DNA of 19,069 nt from Clostridia bacterium (GTDB lineage Bacteria; Bacillota; Clostridia; Oscillospirales; CAG-272): the NCBI GenBank assembly GCA_900753295.1, contig CAADYQ010000123.1, forward strand, positions 1 to 19,069. Direction: 5' to 3'. Shown in pieces: positions 1 to 6,883 of the stretch. The notes below the pieces were generated by a model. It saw only the letters and a program-made list of their open reading frames with translations. It had not been told where the DNA came from and ran no database searches. The translations under genes were made by a program, and so were the position numbers. The stretch's first letter is position 1. Each line of letters begins with the position of its first letter.

Positions 1-304
1 GATCGGCGGTCTTGAGCGCCTCGCGGTATACATCACGTCTTGAGCGTTCATTGTCAACGGTTATCGCGGAAATATCGCCGATAATACTCATAAACGCCTT
101 TGCCTTTTCCAAAGAAAGAAGCGGACGCATTACAACGTTTTCGTTTTCGACCGGCGTATATATCACAAGGTTTGACTGGTCATGTATAGGCTTAAGAATA
201 TAATATTCCCTTTCGTCGTCGGCATTGAACGGCGAGCGCGTGAAGCCTTCAACGCGGCAGACACCGTTTGTCCCGTACATTATAAGTTCTCCGATCTCAA
301 ACAT
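1..304 (-). CDS. CarD/CdnL/TRCF-domain transcription regulator (3' end cut off by window)
   Basis: The visible 101 residues begin MFEIGELIMYGTNGVCRVEG and continue through YYILKP and IYTPVEN, the pattern of the N-terminal RNA-polymerase-interacting domain of CarD-family proteins (also found in Mfd/TRCF). Family members bind the beta subunit of RNA polymerase and modulate open-complex stability, often at rRNA and growth-related promoters. The ATG at 304-302 is preceded by AGGAG (complement of 311-315) with good spacing. The C-terminal DNA-contacting helical part lies outside the window. The gene stands alone downstream of a terminator and has its own consensus promoter (357-385). The family call is good; the specific regulon is unknown. 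Confidence 0.85.
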   Translation of the reverse strand, partial: MFEIGELIMYGTNGVCRVEGFTRSPFNADDEREYYILKPIHDQSNLVIYTPVENENVVMRPLLSLEKAKAFMSIIGDISAITVDNERSRRDVYREALKTAD

Positions 305-356
305 ACTGCACTCCTTTCAACATCTTTTTGCGATGAAAAACATTAATTACATATTT

Positions 357-385
357 ATTATACACCGAAAATCGAGTTTTGTCAA
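357..385 (-). promoter_or_regulatory. Consensus sigma-A promoter for the CarD-family gene
   Basis: On the minus strand, TTGACA (complement of 380-385) and TATAAT (complement of 357-362) are separated by exactly 17 bp, a perfect match to the housekeeping consensus. The predicted 5' leader is about 45 nt. A weaker second pair, TTGAAA (413-418) and TATAAT (388-393) with a 19-bp spacer, lies just upstream and may be a tandem promoter. Confidence 0.85.
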
Positions 386-427
386 ACATTATATCCCGAA
401 TTATTTTTTCTTTTTCAAAAAAAGAAC

Positions 428-470
428 AAAAAAACGGCGTTTCTGCTTTTCTCCGCATTGCGCCGTTTTT
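428..470 (-). terminator. Intrinsic terminator after the phosphatidyltransferase gene
   Basis: An inverted repeat with arms at 431-439 (AAAACGGCG) and 461-469 (CGCCGTTTT) encloses a 21-nt loop. On the minus strand the second arm runs into a T tract (A run on the plus strand from 434 leftward). It starts 2 nt after the stop codon of the upstream gene and insulates the CarD-family gene. The A/T flanks on both sides would also let it work from the plus strand. Confidence 0.75.
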
Positions 471-471
471 C

Positions 472-1050
472 TTATTCTGCTTTTTTTGCTTTCTTTTCCG
501 CTTTGATAAGATCGATGATAGTCATAACACCGGGACGGTATTCGCGGCGCAGGATGTGTATCGTAAGCTCCTCCGCCGAAGCAAGACAACCGACCGTACA
601 AGCCGCAAAGCAATAAAACACACCGATATTTGTTTTTATAAAATACGGAGTCATAAAGACCATAAGTCCGGTCAGCTTGTTGAGGTACGTGTGCAGTGCC
701 GCAAAGCGGTGATATTTAAGCGCCGCCGTTGTATACGAGGCTATCCTCAGCGCAAGCACAAGTCCCACGTATATCCATATCACACGCGGCAGACACTCCC
801 ACAGCACCGGGAATATCCGCAGCATCATAACGGAGTAAAACAGCAGATCCGCCGCGCTGTCGAGCTTGGCTCCGAACTCGGTCGTGCTGTGGCTCGCCCG
901 CGCTATAACGCCGTCCAATACATCACTTATACCGCAGAATGTATACACGATAAAGAATGCCGGCGACAGCGGAGCTATAAACAAAAGACACGCGGCGCCC
1001 GCTATTCTGAGCGCAGTCAGAAAATTGGGCAGTGTCAGAAGTTTTTTCAT
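472..1050 (-). CDS. CDP-alcohol phosphatidyltransferase family membrane protein
   Basis: This 192-residue polytopic membrane protein carries the complete CDP-alcohol phosphatidyltransferase signature D43-x2-D46-G47-x2-A50-R51-x8-G60-x3-D64-x3-D68, whose aspartates bind the divalent metal and the CDP-diacylglycerol substrate. The N-terminus (MKKLLTLPNFLTALRIAG) is typical of PgsA-like enzymes, and the length matches phosphatidylglycerophosphate synthase, but the acceptor alcohol (glycerol-3-phosphate, serine or another) cannot be decided from sequence alone. The C-terminus is Lys-rich and cytoplasmic. It lies 50 bp after the barstar-family gene, so the two are probably co-transcribed. Its own start has only a distant SD (AAGGAAAGG at 1072-1064), which is better placed for a four-codon ORF that overlaps the start as ATGA (see findings). 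Confidence 0.88.
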   Translation of the reverse strand: MKKLLTLPNFLTALRIAGAACLLFIAPLSPAFFIVYTFCGISDVLDGVIARASHSTTEFGAKLDSAADLLFYSVMMLRIFPVLWECLPRVIWIYVGLVLALRIASYTTAALKYHRFAALHTYLNKLTGLMVFMTPYFIKTNIGVFYCFAACTVGCLASAEELTIHILRREYRPGVMTIIDLIKAEKKAKKAE

Positions 1051-1100
1051 TCAGTGACCATGGCCTTTCCTTGGATTTTTTCAATGATTGCCGTCAAAGC

Positions 1101-1439
1101 TCAGTCGGAGTGCACGACACCGCCGTTGTTAGGAATGTCCTGTATGACAACTGCCTGTCCGGGAGCGACACCGTTCGCATATGCCGCAAAGTCTTCAAGC
1201 ACCGCCATGAGAGACGCGGCGGCATCAGGGAGCACCGCAGCGAGTTCATTCAGTCCCGAAATGCGTATCTCTACCCGCTTCCCCTCCATATCGGTAAGAC
1301 AATCATAAAGGGCATCCCAATTCATGCCATAATATTCCGGCAACGACAGGGCTTTTTTGAGATAAGCATGCAGCCCTTCGACAGTCGATATTCCCGAAAG
1401 ATCAAGCAAATATTGCTTTTTCCGTTTGAGACAGCACAT
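1101..1439 (-). CDS. Barstar-family protein (orphan RNase-inhibitor fold)
   Basis: This 112-residue protein carries the barstar core, with LKKALSLPEYYGMN followed by WDALYDCLT. D42 and D46 align with barstar D35 and D39, the residues that plug the active site of barnase-type ribonucleases. The ATG at 1439-1437 is chosen over longer readings because AGGAG (complement of 1446-1450) sits 6 nt upstream. No barnase/RNase partner is visible nearby, so it may be an orphan immunity protein or a housekeeping member of the family. It lies between the tRNA-Leu terminator and the phosphatidyltransferase gene, and no clear promoter of its own is visible. Its expression may depend on read-through of the tRNA terminator. 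Confidence 0.85.
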   Translation of the reverse strand: MCCLKRKKQYLLDLSGISTVEGLHAYLKKALSLPEYYGMNWDALYDCLTDMEGKRVEIRISGLNELAAVLPDAAASLMAVLEDFAAYANGVAPGQAVVIQDIPNNGGVVHSD

Positions 1440-1445
1440 AAAGAT

Positions 1446-1450
1446 CTCCT
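1446..1450 (-). promoter_or_regulatory. Ribosome binding site that fixes the barstar-family start
   Basis: AGGAG on the minus strand, 6 nt before the ATG at 1439. It supports the 112-residue reading. The longer in-frame reading would start inside or next to the tRNA terminator without an SD. Confidence 0.75.
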
Positions 1451-1474
1451 TTGTGTCACAAACGCGGAATATTG

Positions 1475-1502
1475 AAAAAAGCACGCAAACGCGTGCTTTT
1501 TT
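1475..1502 (-). terminator. Intrinsic terminator of tRNA-Leu
   Basis: On the minus strand GCACGC (1496-1491), a 4-nt loop and GCGTGC (1486-1481) are followed by six T (1480-1475). The hairpin begins 5 nt after the encoded CCA end of the tRNA. The same element lies only 25 nt before the SD of the barstar-family gene. Confidence 0.85.
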
Positions 1503-1588
1503 GGTGCCGGTGGCGGGGGTCGAACCCGCACGTCCGTTAAGACACGGGATTTTGAGTCCCGGGCGTCTGCCAATTCCACCACACCGGC
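1502..1588 (-). tRNA. tRNA-Leu (anticodon CAA)
   Basis: The minus strand folds as a class II tRNA: a perfect 7-bp acceptor stem (GCCGGTG/CACCGGC), a D arm with GGCAGAC, an anticodon stem-loop CGGGA-CTCAAAA-TCCCG giving anticodon CAA, a long variable arm around TGTCTTAACGGACG, a T arm with GGTTCGA, discriminator A and an encoded CCA end at 1504-1502. It decodes UUG. It has its own promoter (1625-1653) and terminator (1475-1502). Confidence 0.96.
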
Positions 1589-1624
1589 TTATTTTGCTTC
1601 CGCGGCGACAAAAATCACATGCAT

Positions 1625-1653
1625 ATTATACCACAATAAAAATGAAAAATCAA
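1625..1653 (-). promoter_or_regulatory. Sigma-A promoter for tRNA-Leu
   Basis: TTGATT (complement of 1648-1653) and TATAAT (complement of 1625-1630) are 17 bp apart, with TGG before the -10 (extended -10 type). The distance to the mature tRNA 5' end is about 37 nt. The perfect 10-bp palindrome ATACCGGTAT at 1653-1662 overlaps the upstream edge of the -35. Confidence 0.8.
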
Positions 1654-1754
1654 TACCGGTATCATATTTTTATTGCATATGATTCTTTTTTTATTTTATT
1701 TTTTCGGCAAAGCATGAGATATCGCGCCGGGATGGTATACAGTCACGTTTTCTT

Positions 1755-1803
1755 ATCTGCGGCATACCATGTAAAAAGAACAACACGGTACAATGCCGCA
1801 GAT
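1755..1803 (+). promoter_or_regulatory. Long leader hairpin before the SleC-like operon
   Basis: A perfect 11-bp inverted repeat has arms ATCTGCGGCAT (1755-1765) and ATGCCGCAGAT (1793-1803). It can extend inside through ACC/GGT across a small bulge. It ends 7 nt before the SD at 1811-1816. It has no T tract, so it is not a standard terminator. The rest of the 1589-1822 gap is AT-rich and holds the tRNA promoter; no confident plus-strand promoter was recognised. Confidence 0.5.
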
Positions 1804-1810
1804 GATGATC

Positions 1811-1816
1811 GGAGGT
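1811..1816 (+). promoter_or_regulatory. Ribosome binding site deciding the start at 1823
   Basis: GGAGGT lies 6 nt before ATG 1823-1825. This excludes the longer in-frame reading from 1793, whose first codons overlap the leader hairpin arm and the SD itself. Confidence 0.85.
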
Positions 1817-1822
1817 CCACAT

Positions 1823-2308
1823 ATGAGTGAAAGAACAAACGAAAACAACCGCTTACCCGATATCGAAGAAGCTCCCAAACAAGCCGCGCAGACAGAATCG
1901 AACGATTTGAGTGGTGAAGGACGCCTGTCGGTGCGCGTTTACACCGCCGCAGGCGCAATACCGCTTGAAGGAGCGATCGTTATAATACGCGATTCGCCAT
2001 CCGCGGGCGGAGGGATAGTGGTTTCACTGCGTACCGACCGCAGCGGAATGACTCCGACCGTAACGTTGCCCGCCCCGCCCAAGGCACTTGCGCAACAGCC
2101 GGGAAATGTAAAGCCGTATTCCACCTACGGGATCGATGTCATTCTGCCCGGATATTACACACCCGTATTCGAAAACGTACCGATATACGACGGTATAACA
2201 TCGGTACAGAACGTAGGAATGATCCCGCTGCCGGAAAACGGATATCCGGACTCACGACGTCCCGACAATATGATATTTTATCCCGAATCGGGCAGTCCGG
2301 GGCTTTGA
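1823..2308 (+). CDS. SleC-like N-terminal (prepro-type) beta domain as a separate protein
   Basis: This 161-residue protein has a charged, disordered N-terminus (1-32), then a beta-rich domain (about 33-137) with the order seen in the N-terminal region of clostridial spore cortex-lytic enzyme SleC: RLSVRVYTAAG, a Ser-Gly turn before TVTLPAPP (79-86), PYSTYGIDVILPGYY (98-112) and GITSVQNVGMIPL (124-136). It has no signal peptide and no catalytic motif. In SleC this part belongs to the same chain as the lytic enzyme and is removed on activation; here it ends in a stop codon 12 bp before a gene that carries the remaining domains. It probably acts with that product, as a chaperone, targeting or inhibitory subunit. 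The family match is from remembered pattern, so the role is inferred. Confidence 0.65.
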   Translation: MSERTNENNRLPDIEEAPKQAAQTESNDLSGEGRLSVRVYTAAGAIPLEGAIVIIRDSPSAGGGIVVSLRTDRSGMTPTVTLPAPPKALAQQPGNVKPYSTYGIDVILPGYYTPVFENVPIYDGITSVQNVGMIPLPENGYPDSRRPDNMIFYPESGSPGL

Positions 2309-2317
2309 GGAGGTGAT
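2308..2317 (+). promoter_or_regulatory. Near-perfect ribosome binding site for the catalytic SleC-like gene
   Basis: AGGAGGTGAT begins at the last base of the upstream TGA stop and ends 3 nt before ATG 2321. Such full anti-SD complementarity predicts strong translation and ties the two genes into one transcript. Confidence 0.8.
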
Positions 2318-2320
2318 AGT

Positions 2321-3718
2321 ATGCCTACCGTCACACCGGTAATTCCGGAAACCATAACCGTTCATCTCGGCGCTCCGGGCGAATCCGCGCGCAATGTGAC
2401 CCTTCCCTTCTGGAGCTATATCGCCAATGTCGCATCGAGTGAGATATATCCGTCATGGCCGGAAAACGCCCTGCGCGCCAACATCTATGCGCAGATCAGC
2501 TTTGCCCTCAACCGCGTATACACGGAATATTACCGTTCCCGCGGATATGATTTCGACATAACCAATTCAACGGCATATGACCAGTACTTCGTTGAAGGGC
2601 GCGATATATTCAGCAATGTAAACGAAATTGTGGGTGAGATCTTCAACAGCTATGTGGTGCGCCAAGGCAGTGTGGAGCCGCTGTTTACTCAATATTGCAA
2701 CGGCACGACCGTCACCTGTCCGGGACTTTCGCAATGGGGCACGGTCGCCCTCGCCGAGCGCGGTCTTACACCATATGAAATACTTCAATATTACTACGGG
2801 AACGATATAGATATTGTCACAAATGTCCCGGTAGAGAATGTACGCGCGTCGGCGCCCGTCATACCTCTACGTCTCGGCAGCGGCGGAAACGATGTGCGCA
2901 ATGTTCAGATAAGGCTCAATCGCATATCGCGCAATTATCCCGCGATACCCAAGATAGTCCTGACCGACGGACTTTTTTCCACCGACACCGAGGAGGCAGT
3001 CAAGGAATTTCAGCGTATTGCCGGGCTGACTCCGGACGGAATCGTCGGAAACGCCACATGGTATGCCATTCTGTTTTACTACAACGCCGTCAAGCGCCTC
3101 AATGAGCTTAATTCCGAAGGACTTTCGTTGTCGGAAATATCACAGGAATTTCCGTTCATTCTCGAACAGGGCTCAACGGGGCAGTCGGTGCGCAATCTCC
3201 AGTATTACATCAACTACCTGTCGCAATATTACCCCACCATTCCCACACTTGCGATCGACGGGATCTTCGGTCCCGCGACCCAAGCGGCTGTCATTGATGT
3301 GCAGAACACCTTCGGACTCACCCCGGACGGCATCGTAGGTCCGTACACATGGCAAAAAATATACAACGCATATCTCGGCATAGCGCGCACCGTACCGATA
3401 GAATACGTTGCCGGACGTGGCGTACCGTTCCAGGGCGTTCCGCTGAGACTCGGCTCGGAGGGTGAAGAGGTCGTGCTGTTGCAAAGATATCTGAACCGTA
3501 TATCGCAGTCGATAACCGAGCTACCGGAGGTATCGCCCACCGGATATTTCGGAAATATCACCGACCGCGTCGTAAGGTCATTCCAGGAGCTTTACGGACT
3601 TCCCGTTACCGGAGTCGTAAATATCGAGACCTGGGATGCGATAGTAAGCGTATTCGAAGATGTAAGCGCCGGAGAAGAACTGCGCGAAGGTCAGTTCCCC
3701 GGATATACAGTTTCATAA
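2321..3718 (+). CDS. SleC-like cortex-lytic enzyme: SpoIID-type domain plus three peptidoglycan-binding repeats
   Basis: This is a 465-residue protein. Residues about 28-165 match the SpoIID/LytB lytic-transglycosylase fold: YIANVASSEIYPSWP places E41 at the usual catalytic glutamate, followed by ALRANIYAQISFAL, then YCNGTTVTCPG (C126 and C133, candidate metal ligands as in clostridial SpoIID), LSQWG and the YEILQYYYG ending. Three PG_binding_1 domains follow at about 182-250, 279-349 and 373-444, each with the LRLGS/QGSTG entry and DGIFG-T-AV--FQ---GL--DGIVG-TW pattern. SleC degrades muramic-lactam-containing spore cortex during germination. No signal peptide is visible, in line with spore proteins made in the mother cell. 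The SleC N-terminal domain is encoded separately upstream. A different spore or cell-wall lytic role is possible. Confidence 0.78.
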   Translation: MPTVTPVIPETITVHLGAPGESARNVTLPFWSYIANVASSEIYPSWPENALRANIYAQISFALNRVYTEYYRSRGYDFDITNSTAYDQYFVEGRDIFSNVNEIVGEIFNSYVVRQGSVEPLFTQYCNGTTVTCPGLSQWGTVALAERGLTPYEILQYYYGNDIDIVTNVPVENVRASAPVIPLRLGSGGNDVRNVQIRLNRISRNYPAIPKIVLTDGLFSTDTEEAVKEFQRIAGLTPDGIVGNATWYAILFYYNAVKRLNELNSEGLSLSEISQEFPFILEQGSTGQSVRNLQYYINYLSQYYPTIPTLAIDGIFGPATQAAVIDVQNTFGLTPDGIVGPYTWQKIYNAYLGIARTVPIEYVAGRGVPFQGVPLRLGSEGEEVVLLQRYLNRISQSITELPEVSPTGYFGNITDRVVRSFQELYGLPVTGVVNIETWDAIVSVFEDVSAGEELREGQFPGYTVS

Positions 3719-3728
3719 GGAGGACAAA

Positions 3729-4256
3729 ATGGATCAGAAAGCTACCGAAGCAGAAGCAAGACGAAACATACAGAGATATCTGAGACAGCTCTCGTATTTT
3801 GAGCCATCGATACCGCCGCCTCCAGTTGATGGAGTGTGGGGAGATGACACGGTGCGCGCGGTAAAGGCTTTTCAGAAGCTCGAAGGGCTCGAAGAAACAG
3901 GCGCTGTCGATGACGTTACATTTGAACGACTGTTTGACGCCTACATAGTTTCTCTTGAGGAGAGAGCGCTGCCGCTGTGCATCTCACCGTTCCCCTCGGA
4001 GCCGGAAGGGTATGTCATCGAGCCGGGCAACACATCACCGATAGTAAGACTTATACAGCTCATGCTCGGTGAAATATCGGCAATATACGATCTTACGGCA
4101 GTCGATGAAACCGGAACATACGACGAGGAGACCGCCGAAGCAGTGCGTGATCTGCAATACAGAAATCTGCTTCCGGTGACCGGCGTCATGGACAAAGCCA
4201 CATGGAACGCGCTTGCCCGCGCATACGGGCTTTATCTTATGTACGCCGAACCGTAA
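3729..4256 (+). CDS. Protein of two peptidoglycan-binding domains, SleC-operon partner
   Basis: This 175-residue soluble protein is built almost only from two PG_binding_1-like repeats (about 8-72 and 99-165): the first has VDGVWGDDTVRAVKAFQ, the second TGTYDEETAEAVRDLQ and VTGVMDKATW. No catalytic domain, signal peptide or membrane segment is seen. Its SD (TAAGGAGG, 3716-3723) includes the stop codon of the catalytic gene, and only 10 bp separate the two coding regions, so they are co-transcribed. It resembles the C-terminal repeats of the upstream protein and may be a targeting or scaffold subunit for the same spore-cortex substrate. This function is inferred from context. Confidence 0.7.
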   Translation: MDQKATEAEARRNIQRYLRQLSYFEPSIPPPPVDGVWGDDTVRAVKAFQKLEGLEETGAVDDVTFERLFDAYIVSLEERALPLCISPFPSEPEGYVIEPGNTSPIVRLIQLMLGEISAIYDLTAVDETGTYDEETAEAVRDLQYRNLLPVTGVMDKATWNALARAYGLYLMYAEP

Positions 4257-4348
4257 AGCGGAGATTTCACACTTTATACGGCATAATCCGGAAATACGCG
4301 GTCAAAAATAGTGACAAAAGACTTTATCGATAAGGAGTTCCGGGTCAG

Positions 4349-6787
4349 ATGAAAAGCAAGTTCACACAAAAAGCGCAGAATACGCTTGGCAGAGCGCTTG
4401 AATGCGCCAGGGCGCTGGAGCACACATATATCGGATCGGAGCATCTTCTGCTCGGACTGCTTGGGGAGGAAGACTCGGCGGCAAGCCGTCTTTTATATGC
4501 GCGCGGCGCGGATTATGACAGTGTGTATGCCATCGTCGCCAAAAATACAGTCCCCGAGGCATCCGGTATAGTCCTCCCCTCGGACATGACGCCGCGCACA
4601 CGCCGCATCATAGAGACCTCGTCACGAATTGCCGCCGGTTACATGCAGAATTATATCGGGACCGAGCATCTTTTGCTTGCTCTTTGCGAGGAACGCGACA
4701 GCGCGGCTGTACGCATACTCGAAAGTATCGGGCTCAAGCCCGCAGAAATACGCGCCGATATAACATCATATCTCGAAAGCGTATCCGGAAGGAACGCGGC
4801 GCGTCAGGGTGCCTCCGAGCGTTCCGGAATCATCGACGGCGCGCCTACGCTCTCAAAATACGGGCGCGACCTTACCGCGTCGGCAGCCGCCGGAAAGCTC
4901 GACCCGACGATCGGCAGAGAAAACGAGACCTCACGCGTGATACAGATACTCTGCCGCCGACAGAAAAACAATCCGTGCCTTATCGGTGAACCGGGCGTCG
5001 GCAAAACTGCCGTAGTTGAAGGGCTGGCGCAGCTTATAGCAGACGGCGACGTACCGGAAATGCTTATAGGGCGCAGAATAATCACCCTCGATCTTCCCTC
5101 TATGATAGCGGGAGCCAAATACCGCGGTGAATTTGAGGACCGGATGAAAAACGTAATGGAGGAAATAGCAAAGAACCGATCCATTATTCTTTTTATTGAC
5201 GAGATCCACACTATCATCGGCGCGGGTGCCGCGGAAGGCGCAGTTGATGCGGCGAACATCCTCAAGCCCGCGCTTGCGCGCGGTGAGGTGCAGATCATAG
5301 GCGCTACAACAATAGGTGAATATCGCACTCAGATCGAAAAAGACCCTGCGCTTGAACGCCGCTTTCAGCCCGTGACGGTAAATGAGCCGTCAACGGATGA
5401 CACGATGCTGATCCTGAAGGGACTGCGCCCGGAATACGAGGATCACCACGGACTCACCATAACCGACGAGGCGATAAAAGCCGCGGTGGAGCTTTCGGTG
5501 CGCTATATAAACGACAGATTCCTACCCGACAAAGCTGTCGATCTGATCGATGAAGCCGCCGCTGGAAAGCGCATAAAGCTCGCCTCGCGTCCCGGCGCCG
5601 CCGGCTGTTATGAAAAAAAGCTGCGCGAGGTCAGACGCGAAAAGGAAGCCGCCATAGGAAGCCAGGACTTTGAGCGCGCCGCTGCGCTGCGGGATACGGA
5701 GAATGAACTGCGGGAGCTGTGCGTCAGGGCAATGAACGAGCAAAAAAACGAAAAAGCCACCATCGATGCCGAAGACATAGCCGAGGTGGTAACGCTTTGG
5801 ACCGGCATCCCGGCAAATGCGGTGACCGCGGACGAATCCCGAAAGCTTAGCGAGCTTGAAGCCAGACTGCGGCAGCGCATAGTCGGTCAGGATGAAGCCA
5901 TATCATCGCTCACGGCGGCGATACGCCGCGGCAGACTGGGAATATCGGACCCGAGGCGACCTATCGGCTCCTTCATTTTTGCAGGTCCCAGCGGCGTCGG
6001 AAAGACCGAGCTGTGCCGCGTGCTCGCCGATGAGCTTTTCGGGTCACGTAATTTCCTTGTGCGGTTCGACATGTCGGAATACATGGAAAAACACAGTGTA
6101 TCCCGTCTGATTGGTTCCCCTCCCGGCTACGTCGGATACGATGACGGCGGGCAACTGACCGAGCGCGTGCGCCGCATGCCGTACTGCGTTCTTCTTTTTG
6201 ACGAAATAGAAAAAGCACATCCGGATATATTCAATTTGTTTTTACAGATACTCGAAGACGGCGTACTGACCGATTCACAGGGCAGGCGCGTGAATTTTCG
6301 CAATACGGTAATAGTTATGACCTCAAATCTCGGCGCGCAGTACCGTGAGAAAAACAGCATAGGCTTTGATCCGACAGCCGGCAGGACCGAAGACGGAGAG
6401 AAAAAGCGTATCCACGATGCGGTGGAAGGGGCTTTCCGTCCGGAATTCATAAACCGTCTTGACGGTATCATTGTTTTCAACCGCCTCGGAGACGCCGAAG
6501 TAACGGCAATTTGCCGTTCGATGCTTGCGGAGCTTTCAAAGCGCTGCGCATCCGGCAAAAGCGGGATCGATATCAGCTTTGACGAAAGCACCGTTGACTA
6601 TCTCTGCAAAAAGGGCTACGATCCTGCCCGCGGCGCGCGTCCGCTGCGGCGGTTGATAGAGCGCGAGATCGAAGAGCAGCTTGCCGCAGCGCTGCTCGAT
6701 CCCGGACGCGATCCGGAGACGGGCAGCAGAAGCGCGCTCGTAACGTATGACAAGAATACGGAAAAAATCGTTGTACGACTCAATTAG
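4349..6787 (+). CDS. clpC: ClpC-type AAA+ unfoldase (ATP-dependent Clp protease ATP-binding subunit)
   Basis: This 812-residue Hsp100 protein has two Clp_N repeats (about 3-65 and 78-142; EHLLLGLL and EHLLLALC), a first AAA+ module with Walker A GEPGVGKT (213-220) and Walker B FIDEI (282-286), a UVR-type middle segment (about 424-457, FERAAALRD) as in ClpC, and a second AAA+ module with Walker A GPSGVGKT (546-553), Walker B LFDEI (616-620) and the C-terminal D2-small domain. The IGF tripeptide at 671-673 is the expected ClpP-docking loop, so it should feed substrates to ClpP. An SD (AAGGAG, 4332-4337) lies 11 nt from the ATG, a little far. The usual ctsR-mcsA-mcsB neighbours are absent. A 92-bp gap follows the SleC-like genes with no terminator seen, so it may be their fourth cistron or have its own unrecognised promoter. 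Confidence 0.93.
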   Translation: MKSKFTQKAQNTLGRALECARALEHTYIGSEHLLLGLLGEEDSAASRLLYARGADYDSVYAIVAKNTVPEASGIVLPSDMTPRTRRIIETSSRIAAGYMQNYIGTEHLLLALCEERDSAAVRILESIGLKPAEIRADITSYLESVSGRNAARQGASERSGIIDGAPTLSKYGRDLTASAAAGKLDPTIGRENETSRVIQILCRRQKNNPCLIGEPGVGKTAVVEGLAQLIADGDVPEMLIGRRIITLDLPSMIAGAKYRGEFEDRMKNVMEEIAKNRSIILFIDEIHTIIGAGAAEGAVDAANILKPALARGEVQIIGATTIGEYRTQIEKDPALERRFQPVTVNEPSTDDTMLILKGLRPEYEDHHGLTITDEAIKAAVELSVRYINDRFLPDKAVDLIDEAAAGKRIKLASRPGAAGCYEKKLREVRREKEAAIGSQDFERAAALRDTENELRELCVRAMNEQKNEKATIDAEDIAEVVTLWTGIPANAVTADESRKLSELEARLRQRIVGQDEAISSLTAAIRRGRLGISDPRRPIGSFIFAGPSGVGKTELCRVLADELFGSRNFLVRFDMSEYMEKHSVSRLIGSPPGYVGYDDGGQLTERVRRMPYCVLLFDEIEKAHPDIFNLFLQILEDGVLTDSQGRRVNFRNTVIVMTSNLGAQYREKNSIGFDPTAGRTEDGEKKRIHDAVEGAFRPEFINRLDGIIVFNRLGDAEVTAICRSMLAELSKRCASGKSGIDISFDESTVDYLCKKGYDPARGARPLRRLIEREIEEQLAAALLDPGRDPETGSRSALVTYDKNTEKIVVRLN

Positions 6788-6811
6788 CCTTCCGTTTTTT
6801 GCAATTTAATA

Positions 6812-6840
6812 TTGACGGATATTCTTTTTTGTGATATAAT
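6812..6840 (+). promoter_or_regulatory. Sigma-A promoter for gdhA
   Basis: TTGACG (6812-6817), a 17-bp spacer and TATAAT (6835-6840). The predicted leader is about 37 nt to ATG 6884, with SD AAGGAGA at 6872-6878. No terminator hairpin was recognised between the clpC stop (6787) and this promoter. Confidence 0.85.
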
Positions 6841-6883
6841 AACGCCGTTAAGTTGATTTATATCTGTTTACAAGGAGAGAAAA

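Noticed and set aside
379..1308. 309-codon plus-strand open frame opposite the phosphatidyltransferase and barstar genes
   Set aside because: It lies antisense to two genes with clear family motifs, has no SD, and its translation is Arg/Lys/Ser-rich without a recognisable domain.
1653..1662. ATACCGGTAT palindrome as an operator for the tRNA promoter or the SleC-like operon
   Set aside because: Only 10 bp and no cognate regulator is near; it overlaps the tRNA -35, but chance cannot be excluded.
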